Origin: Flavobacterium aquidurense
GTDB taxonomy: Bacteria > Bacteroidota > Bacteroidia > Flavobacteriales > Flavobacteriaceae
Assembly (NCBI GenBank): GCA_900107365.1
Contig: FNPS01000007.1
Coordinates: 248,001-312,000 of the forward strand
DNA length: 64,000 bases
Direction of reading: 5' to 3'
Part shown: positions 1 through 8,193 of the stretch, one piece after another
Position numbering within the stretch: position 1 is the first letter of the stretch
How the letters are laid out: each line of letters starts with the position of its first letter
Translations under genes and position numbers: made by a program
Notes under the pieces: model-generated
What the model saw: only the letters and a program-made list of their open reading frames with translations
Told to the model about the DNA's origin: nothing
Databases searched by the model: none

Positions 1-27
1 TTAATGATTTCTTAACATAGGTAGTTA

Positions 28-35
28 CATCTTTG
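28..35 (+). promoter_or_regulatory. Probable -7 promoter element of the porin gene
   Basis: CATCTTTG followed by CAC matches the Bacteroidota -7 consensus TAnnTTTG except at the first base. It lies 35 bases before the chosen ATG. The -33 element cannot be judged because the window starts here. Confidence 0.4.
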
Positions 36-69
36 CACCTGAAACGGAGTGTCAAAGAAAAGAGAAATA

Positions 70-1362
70 ATGAAAGTAAAACTTTTAGCAATGTTGTTGC
101 TATTTGCGTGTGTTTCAAACGCACAGGAACTAAGTAAAGAAGATGTAAAAAAAGAAGTAGTTCGCCTTCTGGATTCCATCAATAAAGCAAAACTACCAGA
201 TACCAAATCGGGCGTTAGTAACGACGAACATTGGTATGACAGAATCTCTTTAAGAGGTTATGCTCAAATTAGATACAATGGTTTGTTATCTACAAATGAT
301 AAAGTTTCCTGTGAACAATGTGATAAATCGTGGGGTACAACTTCTACAGCTCCGGATGCAAAAGCAAACAACGGACTTTTTATCAGACGTGCACGTTTAG
401 TATTTTCAGGTCAGGTTCATCCAAATGTTTTCTTCTATTTTCAACCTGATTTTGCCAGCTCACCAAGTACCGGTATTCAAAACTTCGTTCAGATTCGTGA
501 TTTATATTTTGATCTTTCTTTTGATAAGAAAAAAGAATATCGTGTTCGTGTAGGACAAAGTAAGATTCCGTATGGTTTTGAAAACATGCAGTCAAGTTCG
601 CAACGTCTGGCTTTAGATCGTAATGATGCTATGAACAGTGCTATATTAAATGAGCGTGATTTGGGAATTTTCTTTTACTGGGCTCCGGCCGAAATAAGAG
701 AGCGTTTTGCAATGTTAGTAAAAGATGGTTATAAAGGTTCTGGCGATTTTGGAGTTTTTGCCTTTGGAGTTTACAACGGACAAATTGCAAACAAACTGGA
801 TGGAAACAGAGATTTGAACGTAGTGGCCAGAGTAACCTATCCTTTTGTAATAGGAAGTCAAATTATCGAACCTGGAATTCAGGCTTACACAGGAAAATGG
901 GCTTTTACAGGAGAGATTTCTTCGGGAGTAATAGTAAATGACCCTCAATATGTGAAAGACCAACGAATTGGAGCAACTTTTGTTTTGTATCCAAAACCTT
1001 TCGGAATTCAGACTGAATATAATATTGGGAAAGGACCACGCTACAATACACTAACCAATACCGTTGATGAAACAGATTTGAATGGAGGTTATGTTTTACT
1101 AAACTATAAATGGGATCTGAAAAAACAACATATTTATCCGTTTGCCAAATTTCAATATTATGATGGAGGGAAAAAATATGAAAAAGATGCCAGAAGTTAT
1201 GTCGTAAGAGATTACGAACTTGGTATTGAATGGCAGCCTTTTAAAGCCTTCGAATTCACTGCCGAATACGTTATTGCAGACAGAACTTTTGAAGACAGTG
1301 CACTTCCGATAAACCGTCAGCAAGGAAATTTATTGCGATTACAAGCGCAGTTTAATTTCTAA
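70..1362 (+). CDS. Phosphate-selective porin O/P family outer membrane protein
   Basis: This 430-residue outer membrane channel is of the OprO/OprP type. It has a signal peptide (MKVKLLAMLLLFACVSNAQ) and then an acidic/basic linker. A repeated beta-barrel pattern begins near SLRGYAQIRYNG and includes the family-typical stretches GLFIRRARLVFSG, FQPDF and RVRVGQSKIPYGFEN. It ends in aromatic QFNF, as expected for a barrel assembled by the BAM complex. A GTG seven codons upstream (base 49) keeps the frame open, but the ATG at 70 gives a clean signal peptide. The stop lies one base from the convergent stop of the next gene. Substrate is unknown; phosphate selectivity is only the family name. No pho-type regulatory site is evident. 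Confidence 0.85.
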   Translation: MKVKLLAMLLLFACVSNAQELSKEDVKKEVVRLLDSINKAKLPDTKSGVSNDEHWYDRISLRGYAQIRYNGLLSTNDKVSCEQCDKSWGTTSTAPDAKANNGLFIRRARLVFSGQVHPNVFFYFQPDFASSPSTGIQNFVQIRDLYFDLSFDKKKEYRVRVGQSKIPYGFENMQSSSQRLALDRNDAMNSAILNERDLGIFFYWAPAEIRERFAMLVKDGYKGSGDFGVFAFGVYNGQIANKLDGNRDLNVVARVTYPFVIGSQIIEPGIQAYTGKWAFTGEISSGVIVNDPQYVKDQRIGATFVLYPKPFGIQTEYNIGKGPRYNTLTNTVDETDLNGGYVLLNYKWDLKKQHIYPFAKFQYYDGGKKYEKDARSYVVRDYELGIEWQPFKAFEFTAEYVIADRTFEDSALPINRQQGNLLRLQAQFNF

Positions 1363-1363
1363 A

Positions 1364-2434
1364 CTATTCTTCAAAAACAGAAAATAACTTGTCCCAATCG
1401 ATATCATTTTTAAACTGAGACAAACCTTTAAACGACTTTACTTTTGAAAGATCTTCAATGGTAAAGTCGTCTTGCATTGCGTACGGTACCAAATTCTCAT
1501 CCTGAAGTTTTATCGCCAGATATTCCTGCTCATATTGCCCCGGAGTTGGTATAAAAAAGGCTTTTTTACCCAATTTTGCTAAATCCATTACCGTTGTATA
1601 ACCAGAACGGCATAGAACAAATTCACTCTCATTAAAAGTTTGTTCCAACTGTTTCGAGTTCATAAAATTGTAATAGGTAACATTTCCGGCTTGCCATTTG
1701 TTTTGTGTTTTTTCTACAATTCCCTGTACAAAAACTACTTTGCCATTAAAGTTTACAATTTCTTTTTGCAATTTTTCATCCAGATACGTACGTTGAGGTT
1801 CTGGCCCGGATAAAATAATCATCAAATCATAAACTTTGGGTGTTTCCTTCTGGCGCATTCTGCTTAACGGACCAATATATTTTAAATTTAGTTCGCTGGT
1901 TTTCAAATGCCCTAAATCACCCGTTAAATTGGTTGCTTCATTTGTATCGGGAACCCAGCATTCGGTATATTTTTTAATAATATGCTGATGACACTTGCTG
2001 GTAAACCAAGTAGTATTTCCCGTCATGACATTCAATTGATGTGTCATAAAAACAGAGGGAATTTTTCGGCTAAAAACGCCTAATCTATTGTCTGAAATGA
2101 TGCCGTCAATACCGTGTTTCTTGATCCAGGAATTCACTATTTTTTTTTCGTCCAAAATAGCCGTAATCATTTTTGGAAGGTTCTTAATCAGTTTCCATTT
2201 AAAATTTTTGCCATTTTTAGCATATTCAATATGATAAGATGGTAATTCTAAAGTTTGTATGTAAGGAAATTCTTTTCGAAGTAAAGCAAGCGCAACTCCA
2301 TCAGAAGCAATAATCGGAATAAAATTGTTCTCTTGAAGCGCTTTAATAATTGGGATACATCTTGTGGCGTGGCCTAATCCCCAGTTTAATGGAGCAACTA
2401 AAATTGTTTTGTTCGCAGAATAGTCAATGCTCAT
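1364..2434 (-). CDS. GT-B type glycosyltransferase, MurG-like (UDP-sugar transferase family)
   Basis: The 356-residue cytoplasmic protein starts with a glycine-rich N-terminal loop (LVAPLNWGLGHATRCIPII), typical of GT-B glycosyltransferases related to MurG. The C-terminal half carries the nucleotide-sugar site pattern: LCRSGYTTVMDLAKLGKKAFFIPTPGQYEQEYLA, with Gly-Tyr-Thr-Thr and Pro-x-Pro-Gly-x-x-E-Q-E. Related Bacteroidota proteins are annotated simply as glycosyltransferase. It is monocistronic, converges with the porin and has no membrane segment. Acceptor and donor cannot be read from sequence; a cell-envelope or glycolipid role is inference. Confidence 0.7.
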   Translation of the reverse strand: MSIDYSANKTILVAPLNWGLGHATRCIPIIKALQENNFIPIIASDGVALALLRKEFPYIQTLELPSYHIEYAKNGKNFKWKLIKNLPKMITAILDEKKIVNSWIKKHGIDGIISDNRLGVFSRKIPSVFMTHQLNVMTGNTTWFTSKCHQHIIKKYTECWVPDTNEATNLTGDLGHLKTSELNLKYIGPLSRMRQKETPKVYDLMIILSGPEPQRTYLDEKLQKEIVNFNGKVVFVQGIVEKTQNKWQAGNVTYYNFMNSKQLEQTFNESEFVLCRSGYTTVMDLAKLGKKAFFIPTPGQYEQEYLAIKLQDENLVPYAMQDDFTIEDLSKVKSFKGLSQFKNDIDWDKLFSVFEE

Positions 2435-2525
2435 AGTTTAACGCTTTTTAAAAACGAAGATAAAGAAATATGTTTTTTAAGCTATTTCGGACATATTACT
2501 AAATTATTAACTCAATATTTTATTT

Positions 2526-2560
2526 AAGGTTCTAAGGTACTAAGGGGCTGAGGTTCTAAG
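2526..2560. repeat. Octamer word array, AAGGTTCT orientation
   Basis: Four successive 8-base units fit the pattern RAGGNNCT (AAGGTTCT, AAGGTACT, AAGGGGCT, GAGGTTCT) plus AAG. The same array occurs in opposite orientation at 2654-2697, with a terminator hairpin between. Related arrays occur at 27119, 30542 and 56460. Confidence 0.85.
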
Positions 2561-2576
2561 TTTTTTTTGCTTAACA

Positions 2577-2605
2577 AACAAAAAAGCCGAACATAAGTTC
2601 GGCTT
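2577..2605 (-). terminator. Intrinsic terminator of the Lys/Ala repeat protein gene
   Basis: AAGCCGAAC (2584-2592), loop ATAA, GTTCGGCTT (2597-2605) forms a perfect 9-bp stem. Read on the minus strand it is followed by a T run (bases 2583 down), so it ends transcription of the minus-strand gene stopping at 2700. Confidence 0.8.
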
Positions 2606-2653
2606 CAAAAGTTTTTTATCTTATAATCTCAATCCCAAAGCTTCGGGATAAAA

Positions 2654-2697
2654 CCTTAGAACCTTAGAACCTCAGCACCTTAGTACCTCAGAACCTT
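2654..2697. repeat. Octamer word array, CCTTAGAA orientation
   Basis: Five 8-base units (CCTTAGAA twice, CCTCAGCA, CCTTAGTA, CCTCAGAA) are followed by CCTT and end two bases before the stop codon of the next gene. The array is the reverse-complement partner of the one at 2526-2560. Confidence 0.85.
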
Positions 2698-2699
2698 CT

Positions 2700-3317
2700 C
2701 TAATCCTGAATATACGTTTTATTTCCATTCTTATTAATGTAGTATTTTCCGCCACGAGGACCAGTATAAACTTTTTTACCGTTATATTCTCCTGTAACTT
2801 TATCCGGAACTGAGGGTGCTTTTTCGTTAGTTTCTTTTAAAGTTTTTGCGGAAGTTTTTTTAGTTGAAGCGGCATCTTTTTTAGCTGTTTTTGATGCTGC
2901 ATCAGCGCTTGCTGCAGATTTTTTGGCTTTATCAGCATTGCTTGTAGCTTTTACAGCTTCTTTGTCTGCTGATTTTTTAGTTGTGCTTGCAGATTCTTTT
3001 TTAGCTTTTGCTGATGCTTTAGTAGCGTCATCTGCAGATTTTTTAGCTTTTGCTGATGCTTTAGTAGCGTCATCTGCAGATTTTTTAGTTGCGGTTGTTG
3101 ATTCTTTTTTAGCTTTTGCCGATGCTTTAGTAGCGTCATCTGCCGACTTTTTAGCTTTTGCTGACTCTTTTTTTGCATCTGCTGCTGCTTTATCTGCATC
3201 AGCTTTTTTCTTTTTAGCCGTTGCTTCACTCTTGGCTTTTGTTGTTGTTGCAGTTTCCTGACCGTAAAAATTACCAGACAAAACAACTAGAAAACAAAGT
3301 AGAAATAATTTTTTCAT
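2700..3317 (-). CDS. Exported Lys/Ala-rich repeat protein with C-terminal GPRGG basic domain
   Basis: This is a 205-residue protein with a signal peptide (MKKLFLLCFLVVLSGNFYGQ). Roughly residues 28-160 consist of Ala, Lys, Ser, Asp and Thr, with a 14-residue unit KSADDATKASAKAK present two or three times and shorter AKKES/KKSA variants. The pattern suggests a long alpha-helix or a histone H1-like basic tail. The C-terminus (about 168-205) carries GKKVYTGPRGGKYYINKNG, which I recognise as the short basic domain called the PBCV-specific basic adaptor in Pfam (memory, not searched). The function is unknown. A basic exported coil plus a small globular tail suggests binding to an anionic polymer such as LPS, DNA or peptidoglycan. 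Both shadow reading frames also stay open because the DNA is low-complexity. Confidence 0.75.
   Translation of the reverse strand: MKKLFLLCFLVVLSGNFYGQETATTTKAKSEATAKKKKADADKAAADAKKESAKAKKSADDATKASAKAKKESTTATKKSADDATKASAKAKKSADDATKASAKAKKESASTTKKSADKEAVKATSNADKAKKSAASADAASKTAKKDAASTKKTSAKTLKETNEKAPSVPDKVTGEYNGKKVYTGPRGGKYYINKNGNKTYIQD
3001..3150. repeat. 42-bp in-frame tandem repeat inside the Lys/Ala protein gene
   Basis: The copy at 3001-3042 is repeated exactly at 3043-3084. After a 24-bp divergent spacer it recurs at 3109-3150 with a few substitutions. Each unit encodes 14 residues. The identity of the first two copies suggests recent slippage or recombination. Confidence 0.85.
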
Positions 3318-3380
3318 GAGGTTAAGAGTTTAAAATTCAATTAAAATTAATCAATTTATTAGTAGCTTTTTCGTAAAGTG

Positions 3381-6300
3381 CTAAAAATAAGCACGAAGCT
3401 GAATATTTCCTGTATGAACCGTTGCGCCAGTCTCGCTTTTACGCCCCTGATAATTTAAATTAACATCTAAAAACTGTGTGATATTTTTCTGCAAAAGCAA
3501 TTTCCATACTAAGTTTTGTCCGGCCTGAAGCCCTTCTAACATCTGAAAACCTACAGAAGAAAATTCATTTCCGTTAAATTTATTTTCATAGAAAGAAAAT
3601 TCGCCATTTAGTGTGACTTTCTTTTCGCCCGCATAAGAAAAGGAGGTTCCAAGTCGGTTTTGGTGTAAAGTTTCTAAATTTCCAATTTGATTTTCTTTGT
3701 TCTGAAATTCATAAAAGAAATCTAAACTGGTGTTTTTTGAAAACAAATAACTGATTTTTGGTGCAATTTGATATCCTTTTAAGTTATAGTTTTTTTCAAT
3801 AAAGTCTTCCGAAACCAAATCGGTTTTAATGGTTTTGGTAAAGAAATTAAACAACCAGCTTTTTTGATACAAATGCGCGTACTGCAATTGATGTGAATTG
3901 TTTTTTACCGTTTGCGAACCTACCGAAAGTAAATTCTTCCCTTTATTTAAAAGATAAGTATACGTAACCGAATGCTTTTGTTTTCCCCGATTGTAAAATA
4001 AACTGTTTCTGAAACTCGAGTTTAATCCCAGAATATTTTCTTCAGAAGATGCAAACGGATTGAGTTCTAAACGTTCGCCTTCACTTTTTACTTTTCGATC
4101 CATTATAAAGGACGTCTGATTGTAAAAATAGGAAGCAAATTTTTTAAAGCCTTTCCCATTTTGCCATTGCAACGGATTAAGGGCCACAGATTGTGAAAAC
4201 TTATTTTGATTGGTTTTTATATATACCTGATTCGGCAAAAAGATCCTGATAAATCTGGCCTGATCTGAATATTGGGCAATTTCAAATTCTTCTAATTCCT
4301 GAATTCCGTTACCGTTATAATCATTCCAGGTATAAACTCCCTGACCAGTTGGCACTTCAATATAAGTAAATTCCTGTTGCGCAATCGTTCCTGAACTGGT
4401 CTCGTATGTGGTTCCGAGTTGCATTAATTGATTAAAAAACCGATCAGTGTATAGAATTCTGGAGTTTAAAGAAGGTTCGTTTTTTTTGGAAACAGCTGTA
4501 AAATCGAGTGTTCTGTAACTTGCATAAACCGCTAAATCTGTTGTTTTATTCTGAATTAATTTTGATCGTAAAAAATACGTTTGAGAGTTGTTTACATGCT
4601 GCAATAATCCGTTTTGTAAACTGTCGTTTCGTCGTTGTAAAAAGCCTAACTCAGCAAAAACTTTCGTGCTGTCACCGCGACCAATAAAAGCACCATATTC
4701 TGAAAATCTTTGGCTCAGGGCCGAAAACTGATTGGTAACTTTATCTTTTTCCTGATTGTCCTCAACTTGAAAACTGGCTCCAATCCAGTTTTTCCCAAAA
4801 TGATATTTGGTTCTGGCTTGATTTCTAACGAATTTCGAGTTTGAAGTTGTAGCATCAGAATTCAAAAAACTACCCTGATTTTCAATAGTCCATTGCTTCA
4901 ATTTGAAAAATGCAGTTGTAGTATGTCGCGATCCGGAATAACTTTCAGTATAATCTAACTTTTCAAATTGATAGGTAAATAAACCAATGTTAGCTGTTTT
5001 CTTTTTAGCAAATAAATTAAAATTCAAACCTGTAACTAAGAGACTTTGATTTCCAAAAAGTGTGGTGTTTAAGTTCCAGTCACGGTTAAATTCAATATTG
5101 TACAAACGCTCAACAGATCTAAAATCTTCTTGTACATATTGATAGTTGGCAAATCCATCCAAAGTCCAGTTTCTGGTAAAAAGACGTTTTTTGATGTTGG
5201 TTTTAAAAGCAAGTCCATTATTGTTGGCATCATCAATGCCCGAAAATAAATTTTTATCGTTGCTGCTCATCGCAATTTCAAAATCTGCAAGCGTTTTTTC
5301 GTCCGGATTGTATTTTCCTAAAAAAGTAGCAACCTGAATTTTTATTGGTGCAATCAATTGAACAATAGGTTCGTAATTTCCTTGTGGAATTCCGTTTACT
5401 GGAGCAATATATTCAAAAATCCGTTCGACTGTATTACTGTTTTGAACGATGTAATTTCCGAGATTATTCCCAACAAGACTAAATTTTACGTTGTATAATA
5501 CTTCATTAGGATCACTTGAATATTCATAAACTTCAACCGAATTGAGAAGTGTTTTCCTGTAAAGAATTTTGTTATCGGCATATTTGTCAACGTAGGCAGA
5601 TGGAGCAGTCATTAATGCAGGATCATCTCCGGCCTGACTTAGAATTTGCACTTGATCTCTTGAAAGATTTTGTTGTAAAGGCTGATTTTTTAAATCATTT
5701 TCAGAATATAAATAACCTCCAAAACTCCAGTTTTTACTTTCATGTGTAGCGCCAGCGTACGTCACTAGTCGATTATAATTTCGTTCTGAATATTGGTATT
5801 CGACATTAATTCTCATTTCAGAAGTAATCGTAAAAAGAGAAGTGAAAACAATTTCTCCTGCGTTGTAATCAATCACATAATCATTGTTTTCACCACGTTT
5901 CAGTAAAACACCATTCACATACACGCGCTCAGAGCCAGAAATAACCAAAACATACAATTCGCCATTTTGTCCTTTTAATTTATATGGACCCTGATTGCCT
6001 TCCTGTCCGGTAAAAGTACTTTTGGCATATTGTCCTTTCACAAAAGCGACCGATGCAAAAACGTTGGTTTTATTCTCGTCTGTCCCAAAATTAAAATTGG
6101 TAGAAAGGCCCTGAACCTTTTTATTGAAACTTAAAAACTGAGTTTTTCTGTTTTCTAAAAAAACATCACCTGCCCGAATGTTCCAGTCATTGCTAAAAAG
6201 TTCCATGAAAATATTATCAAACTGATCCAGTTTTTGAGAATAGCCACCATCCTGTAACGGAATGTTACTATCCTGAAGCGAAGCACGCAGACTAACTTTA

Positions 6301-6812
6301 TCTGATATTTTTCCGGTAATCTGAAGGTCAAGATTGGAGTTTAAAACCGTATTTTGATTATTACCAACAGTTACACCACGTGTAATGCTTCCAGAAGTAT
6401 TTAAGCCATCAAATGGAGTAACTTTTTTGGAGTTTTGATTGTCTATCTTATATAATTTCTCGGTACCAACGTCGTTACTCACTACCTGACTTTCTTTATA
6501 AAGGCCATATTCTTTGGTTAGAAAATCGGGATATTTTAGATAATTGACAATTAAAGTGTCAGCAGTTGATGAGAATCTTTCATTTAAAACTAAAGTTCCT
6601 TTTTGAAAGTCGATTTTATAAAAGGTTGTATCTATAGGTTCATTCCGGGTATTTAAAAGCTGGAAAAAACTGGAGTTGATACTGAATTCTTCTATGTGAA
6701 TGGTGTCACGGGTTGCAACTACTTTTTTAGTTTTGTACGCTGATTCTGTTTCCTGAGCCTGAAGTCCAGAAAACCAGATAAAAACCGTTAAAAACAGTAA
6801 TTTTTTCAACAT
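3381..6812 (-). CDS. Large outer membrane beta-barrel protein, possibly SprA-like
   Basis: The protein is 1143 residues with a signal peptide (MLKKLLFLTVFIWFSGLQAQ). Around residues 135-260 there are repeated strand patterns such as SGSITRGVTVGNNQNTVLNS, LDLQITGKISDKVSLRASLQ and NIRAGDVFLENRKTQFLSFN. Then comes ERVYVNGVLLKRGENNDYVI, a segment that recalls SprA and related giant barrels of gliding/type IX secretion organisms. The C-terminal 600 residues alternate aromatic and polar residues and end in IQLRAYF, typical of a barrel terminus. At 1143 residues it is about half the length of SprA, so it is at best a relative. It is monocistronic on the minus strand. Function is unknown; a translocon or surface-assembly role is speculation. 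Confidence 0.6.
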   Translation of the reverse strand: MLKKLLFLTVFIWFSGLQAQETESAYKTKKVVATRDTIHIEEFSINSSFFQLLNTRNEPIDTTFYKIDFQKGTLVLNERFSSTADTLIVNYLKYPDFLTKEYGLYKESQVVSNDVGTEKLYKIDNQNSKKVTPFDGLNTSGSITRGVTVGNNQNTVLNSNLDLQITGKISDKVSLRASLQDSNIPLQDGGYSQKLDQFDNIFMELFSNDWNIRAGDVFLENRKTQFLSFNKKVQGLSTNFNFGTDENKTNVFASVAFVKGQYAKSTFTGQEGNQGPYKLKGQNGELYVLVISGSERVYVNGVLLKRGENNDYVIDYNAGEIVFTSLFTITSEMRINVEYQYSERNYNRLVTYAGATHESKNWSFGGYLYSENDLKNQPLQQNLSRDQVQILSQAGDDPALMTAPSAYVDKYADNKILYRKTLLNSVEVYEYSSDPNEVLYNVKFSLVGNNLGNYIVQNSNTVERIFEYIAPVNGIPQGNYEPIVQLIAPIKIQVATFLGKYNPDEKTLADFEIAMSSNDKNLFSGIDDANNNGLAFKTNIKKRLFTRNWTLDGFANYQYVQEDFRSVERLYNIEFNRDWNLNTTLFGNQSLLVTGLNFNLFAKKKTANIGLFTYQFEKLDYTESYSGSRHTTTAFFKLKQWTIENQGSFLNSDATTSNSKFVRNQARTKYHFGKNWIGASFQVEDNQEKDKVTNQFSALSQRFSEYGAFIGRGDSTKVFAELGFLQRRNDSLQNGLLQHVNNSQTYFLRSKLIQNKTTDLAVYASYRTLDFTAVSKKNEPSLNSRILYTDRFFNQLMQLGTTYETSSGTIAQQEFTYIEVPTGQGVYTWNDYNGNGIQELEEFEIAQYSDQARFIRIFLPNQVYIKTNQNKFSQSVALNPLQWQNGKGFKKFASYFYNQTSFIMDRKVKSEGERLELNPFASSEENILGLNSSFRNSLFYNRGKQKHSVTYTYLLNKGKNLLSVGSQTVKNNSHQLQYAHLYQKSWLFNFFTKTIKTDLVSEDFIEKNYNLKGYQIAPKISYLFSKNTSLDFFYEFQNKENQIGNLETLHQNRLGTSFSYAGEKKVTLNGEFSFYENKFNGNEFSSVGFQMLEGLQAGQNLVWKLLLQKNITQFLDVNLNYQGRKSETGATVHTGNIQLRAYF

Positions 6813-6902
6813 AAATACTTTAACTCTAAAAAGCCAAAAGTAGTATTTATAATTGGGAATTGTTACGCCGGATATTTTAGTTTCCTTATCAAATAATGGA
6901 AG

Positions 6903-7139
6903 TTACTGCTTGAATGTAGAAAATTTTACAATAATCAATAGTACCGCAATTACTAATGAAGTTGTAATTATAATCGTAGGATTCGCATAATTGGCGTGCC
7001 AGCCAAATTCTTTAATTCTTTTTGGAAAATAAGCCCTTTTATCTTTTGGATTGTAATAAAACATTCCCCAAATCCAGTTATTCGGATCGTTTTCCCATTC
7101 ATTTTTGGTTTCTTCACCTGGGTCGTTGTTGTAGTCCAT
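6903..7139 (-). CDS. Small membrane protein, DUF5808-like
   Basis: The 78-residue protein has the core NDPNNWIWGMFYYNPKDKRA, then FPKRIKEFGWHANYANP, and one C-terminal transmembrane helix (about residues 53-72). The pattern W-x-x-G-x-F-Y-Y-N-P-x-D-x-R...P-K...G-W...A-N-P is what I recall of DUF5808. A paralogue lies 283 bases upstream on the same strand. There is no signal peptide, so the N-terminal WNP segment may be cytoplasmic. Function is unknown. Confidence 0.65.
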   Translation of the reverse strand: MDYNNDPGEETKNEWENDPNNWIWGMFYYNPKDKRAYFPKRIKEFGWHANYANPTIIITTSLVIAVLLIIVKFSTFKQ

Positions 7140-7422
7140 AGTTTTGAAAATGTTTTTCGTAAATACTCTTTATCTTTTCAAAAAGAGCGTAGTAAATTTA
7201 ATGAATTTAAGTTATTGCGGATTGAGTTGTTTCGAAATTTATCTCCTGTTTCGTATTTGAACAATCATAATAATAAAAAGGGAAACGGCCAGAACTATTG
7301 AAATTACCATTTTAATGATATTACAAGTATGACTGGAGCGATAAAAAAAGTATTGCAATACTATATTTTAAAATATATAATTTCATGTTTGCCGGAATGA
7401 CTGAAGCTTACTTATTTGAGGT

Positions 7423-7632
7423 TTATGAAAAGATAAAAACGATAGCAATTAAAACGATGACTAGAAAAACTGAGTTGGGATTAGCAAAATTGATAGTCCA
7501 TCCTAATTGTTTGATCTTCTTTGGAGGAAATAATCTGCTGTCTTCAGGGTTGTAATAAAAAATTCCCCAGATCCAGTTATTCGGATCGTTGTGCCATTTG
7601 TTTTGATTTTCAGGTTCGCTATTAAAACTCAT
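7423..7632 (-). CDS. Small membrane protein, DUF5808-like paralogue
   Basis: This 69-residue paralogue of the neighbouring 78-residue protein shares NDPNNWIWGIFYYNPEDSRL, PKKIKQLGWTINFANP and one C-terminal transmembrane helix (about 50-68). It is separated from its paralogue by 283 bases with no other gene. The two are probably a local duplication. The second copy keeps the GWTINFANP motif that the other has as GWHANYANP. Confidence 0.65.
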   Translation of the reverse strand: MSFNSEPENQNKWHNDPNNWIWGIFYYNPEDSRLFPPKKIKQLGWTINFANPNSVFLVIVLIAIVFIFS

Positions 7633-7813
7633 GGATTACCTTCTTAATTTTTTTTGTAAGGCTAAGTTACAATTTTGTAAGTGCTTTTATTATGCGATTA
7701 TCGGGTAAATAAGCTACTAGCTTGTTTTTTAATTTGAAAATAAATTCATTTTTTGTGAGTATATATTTATAAAAGTGTCCTCTATTGTTTTGAAAGGAAA
7801 AACAATGTGAATT

Positions 7814-8149
7814 ATGAATATTCTGATAGGGAATAAACTCAAAATACTGAGAAAAAATAAAGACATGTCGCAAGAAGAAGCGGCAGATTATCTTCATATT
7901 TCACAATCGGCTTATGCCAGAATGGAAAGTGGAGAAAGTTGTTCTTGGGCAAACCATATTTTTAAAATCTGTAAAATTTTTGATATAGCGCCCGAAGACT
8001 TGTTAAAGGTCGAAATGAAACAAAAAGAAATAACTTCTCCTGATAGTGTCATTCAAATGTCAGATAATGTAATTGAACAATACGAAGAACGAATAAAGGA
8101 GCTGAAAAAGATAATTAAAGATTTGAAAGCGAATAAAAAATACCAATAG
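7814..8149 (+). CDS. XRE-family helix-turn-helix regulator with C-terminal coiled coil
   Basis: The 111-residue protein has an N-terminal Cro/C1-type HTH (about residues 5-62): IGNKLKILRKNKDMSQEEAA, then YLHISQSAYARMESG. The C-terminal segment (about 75-108) is charged and heptad-like (EQYEERIKELKKIIKDLKAN), suggesting dimerisation through a coiled coil. It lies divergently from the DUF5808 genes, so they are possible targets, though no operator is visible. Such solitary XRE proteins are common in Flavobacterium. No adjacent toxin is present. Confidence 0.75.
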   Translation: MNILIGNKLKILRKNKDMSQEEAADYLHISQSAYARMESGESCSWANHIFKICKIFDIAPEDLLKVEMKQKEITSPDSVIQMSDNVIEQYEERIKELKKIIKDLKANKKYQ

Positions 8150-8162
8150 CCGTAATTTTTTT

Positions 8163-8170
8163 TAGCTTTG
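8163..8170 (+). promoter_or_regulatory. -7 promoter element of the AraC-type regulator gene
   Basis: TAGCTTTG matches TAnnTTTG exactly and lies 24 bases before the ATG at 8194. No clear TTG is seen at -33. Confidence 0.5.
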
Positions 8171-8193
8171 TCCTGATAAAATAAACTTAAATT

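Noticed and set aside
49..72. GTG start at 49 for the porin
   Set aside because: The ATG at 70 gives a proper signal peptide; the seven extra residues do not fit one.
2923..3286. Open frames on both strands across the Lys/Ala repeat gene (plus 2923-3261, minus 2951-3286)
   Set aside because: They are by-products of low-complexity DNA; only the frame with a signal peptide and the conserved C-terminal motif is real.
7667..7897. 76-codon minus-strand frame overlapping the XRE gene
   Set aside because: It lies opposite the start of the XRE gene, has no recognisable features and no promoter.
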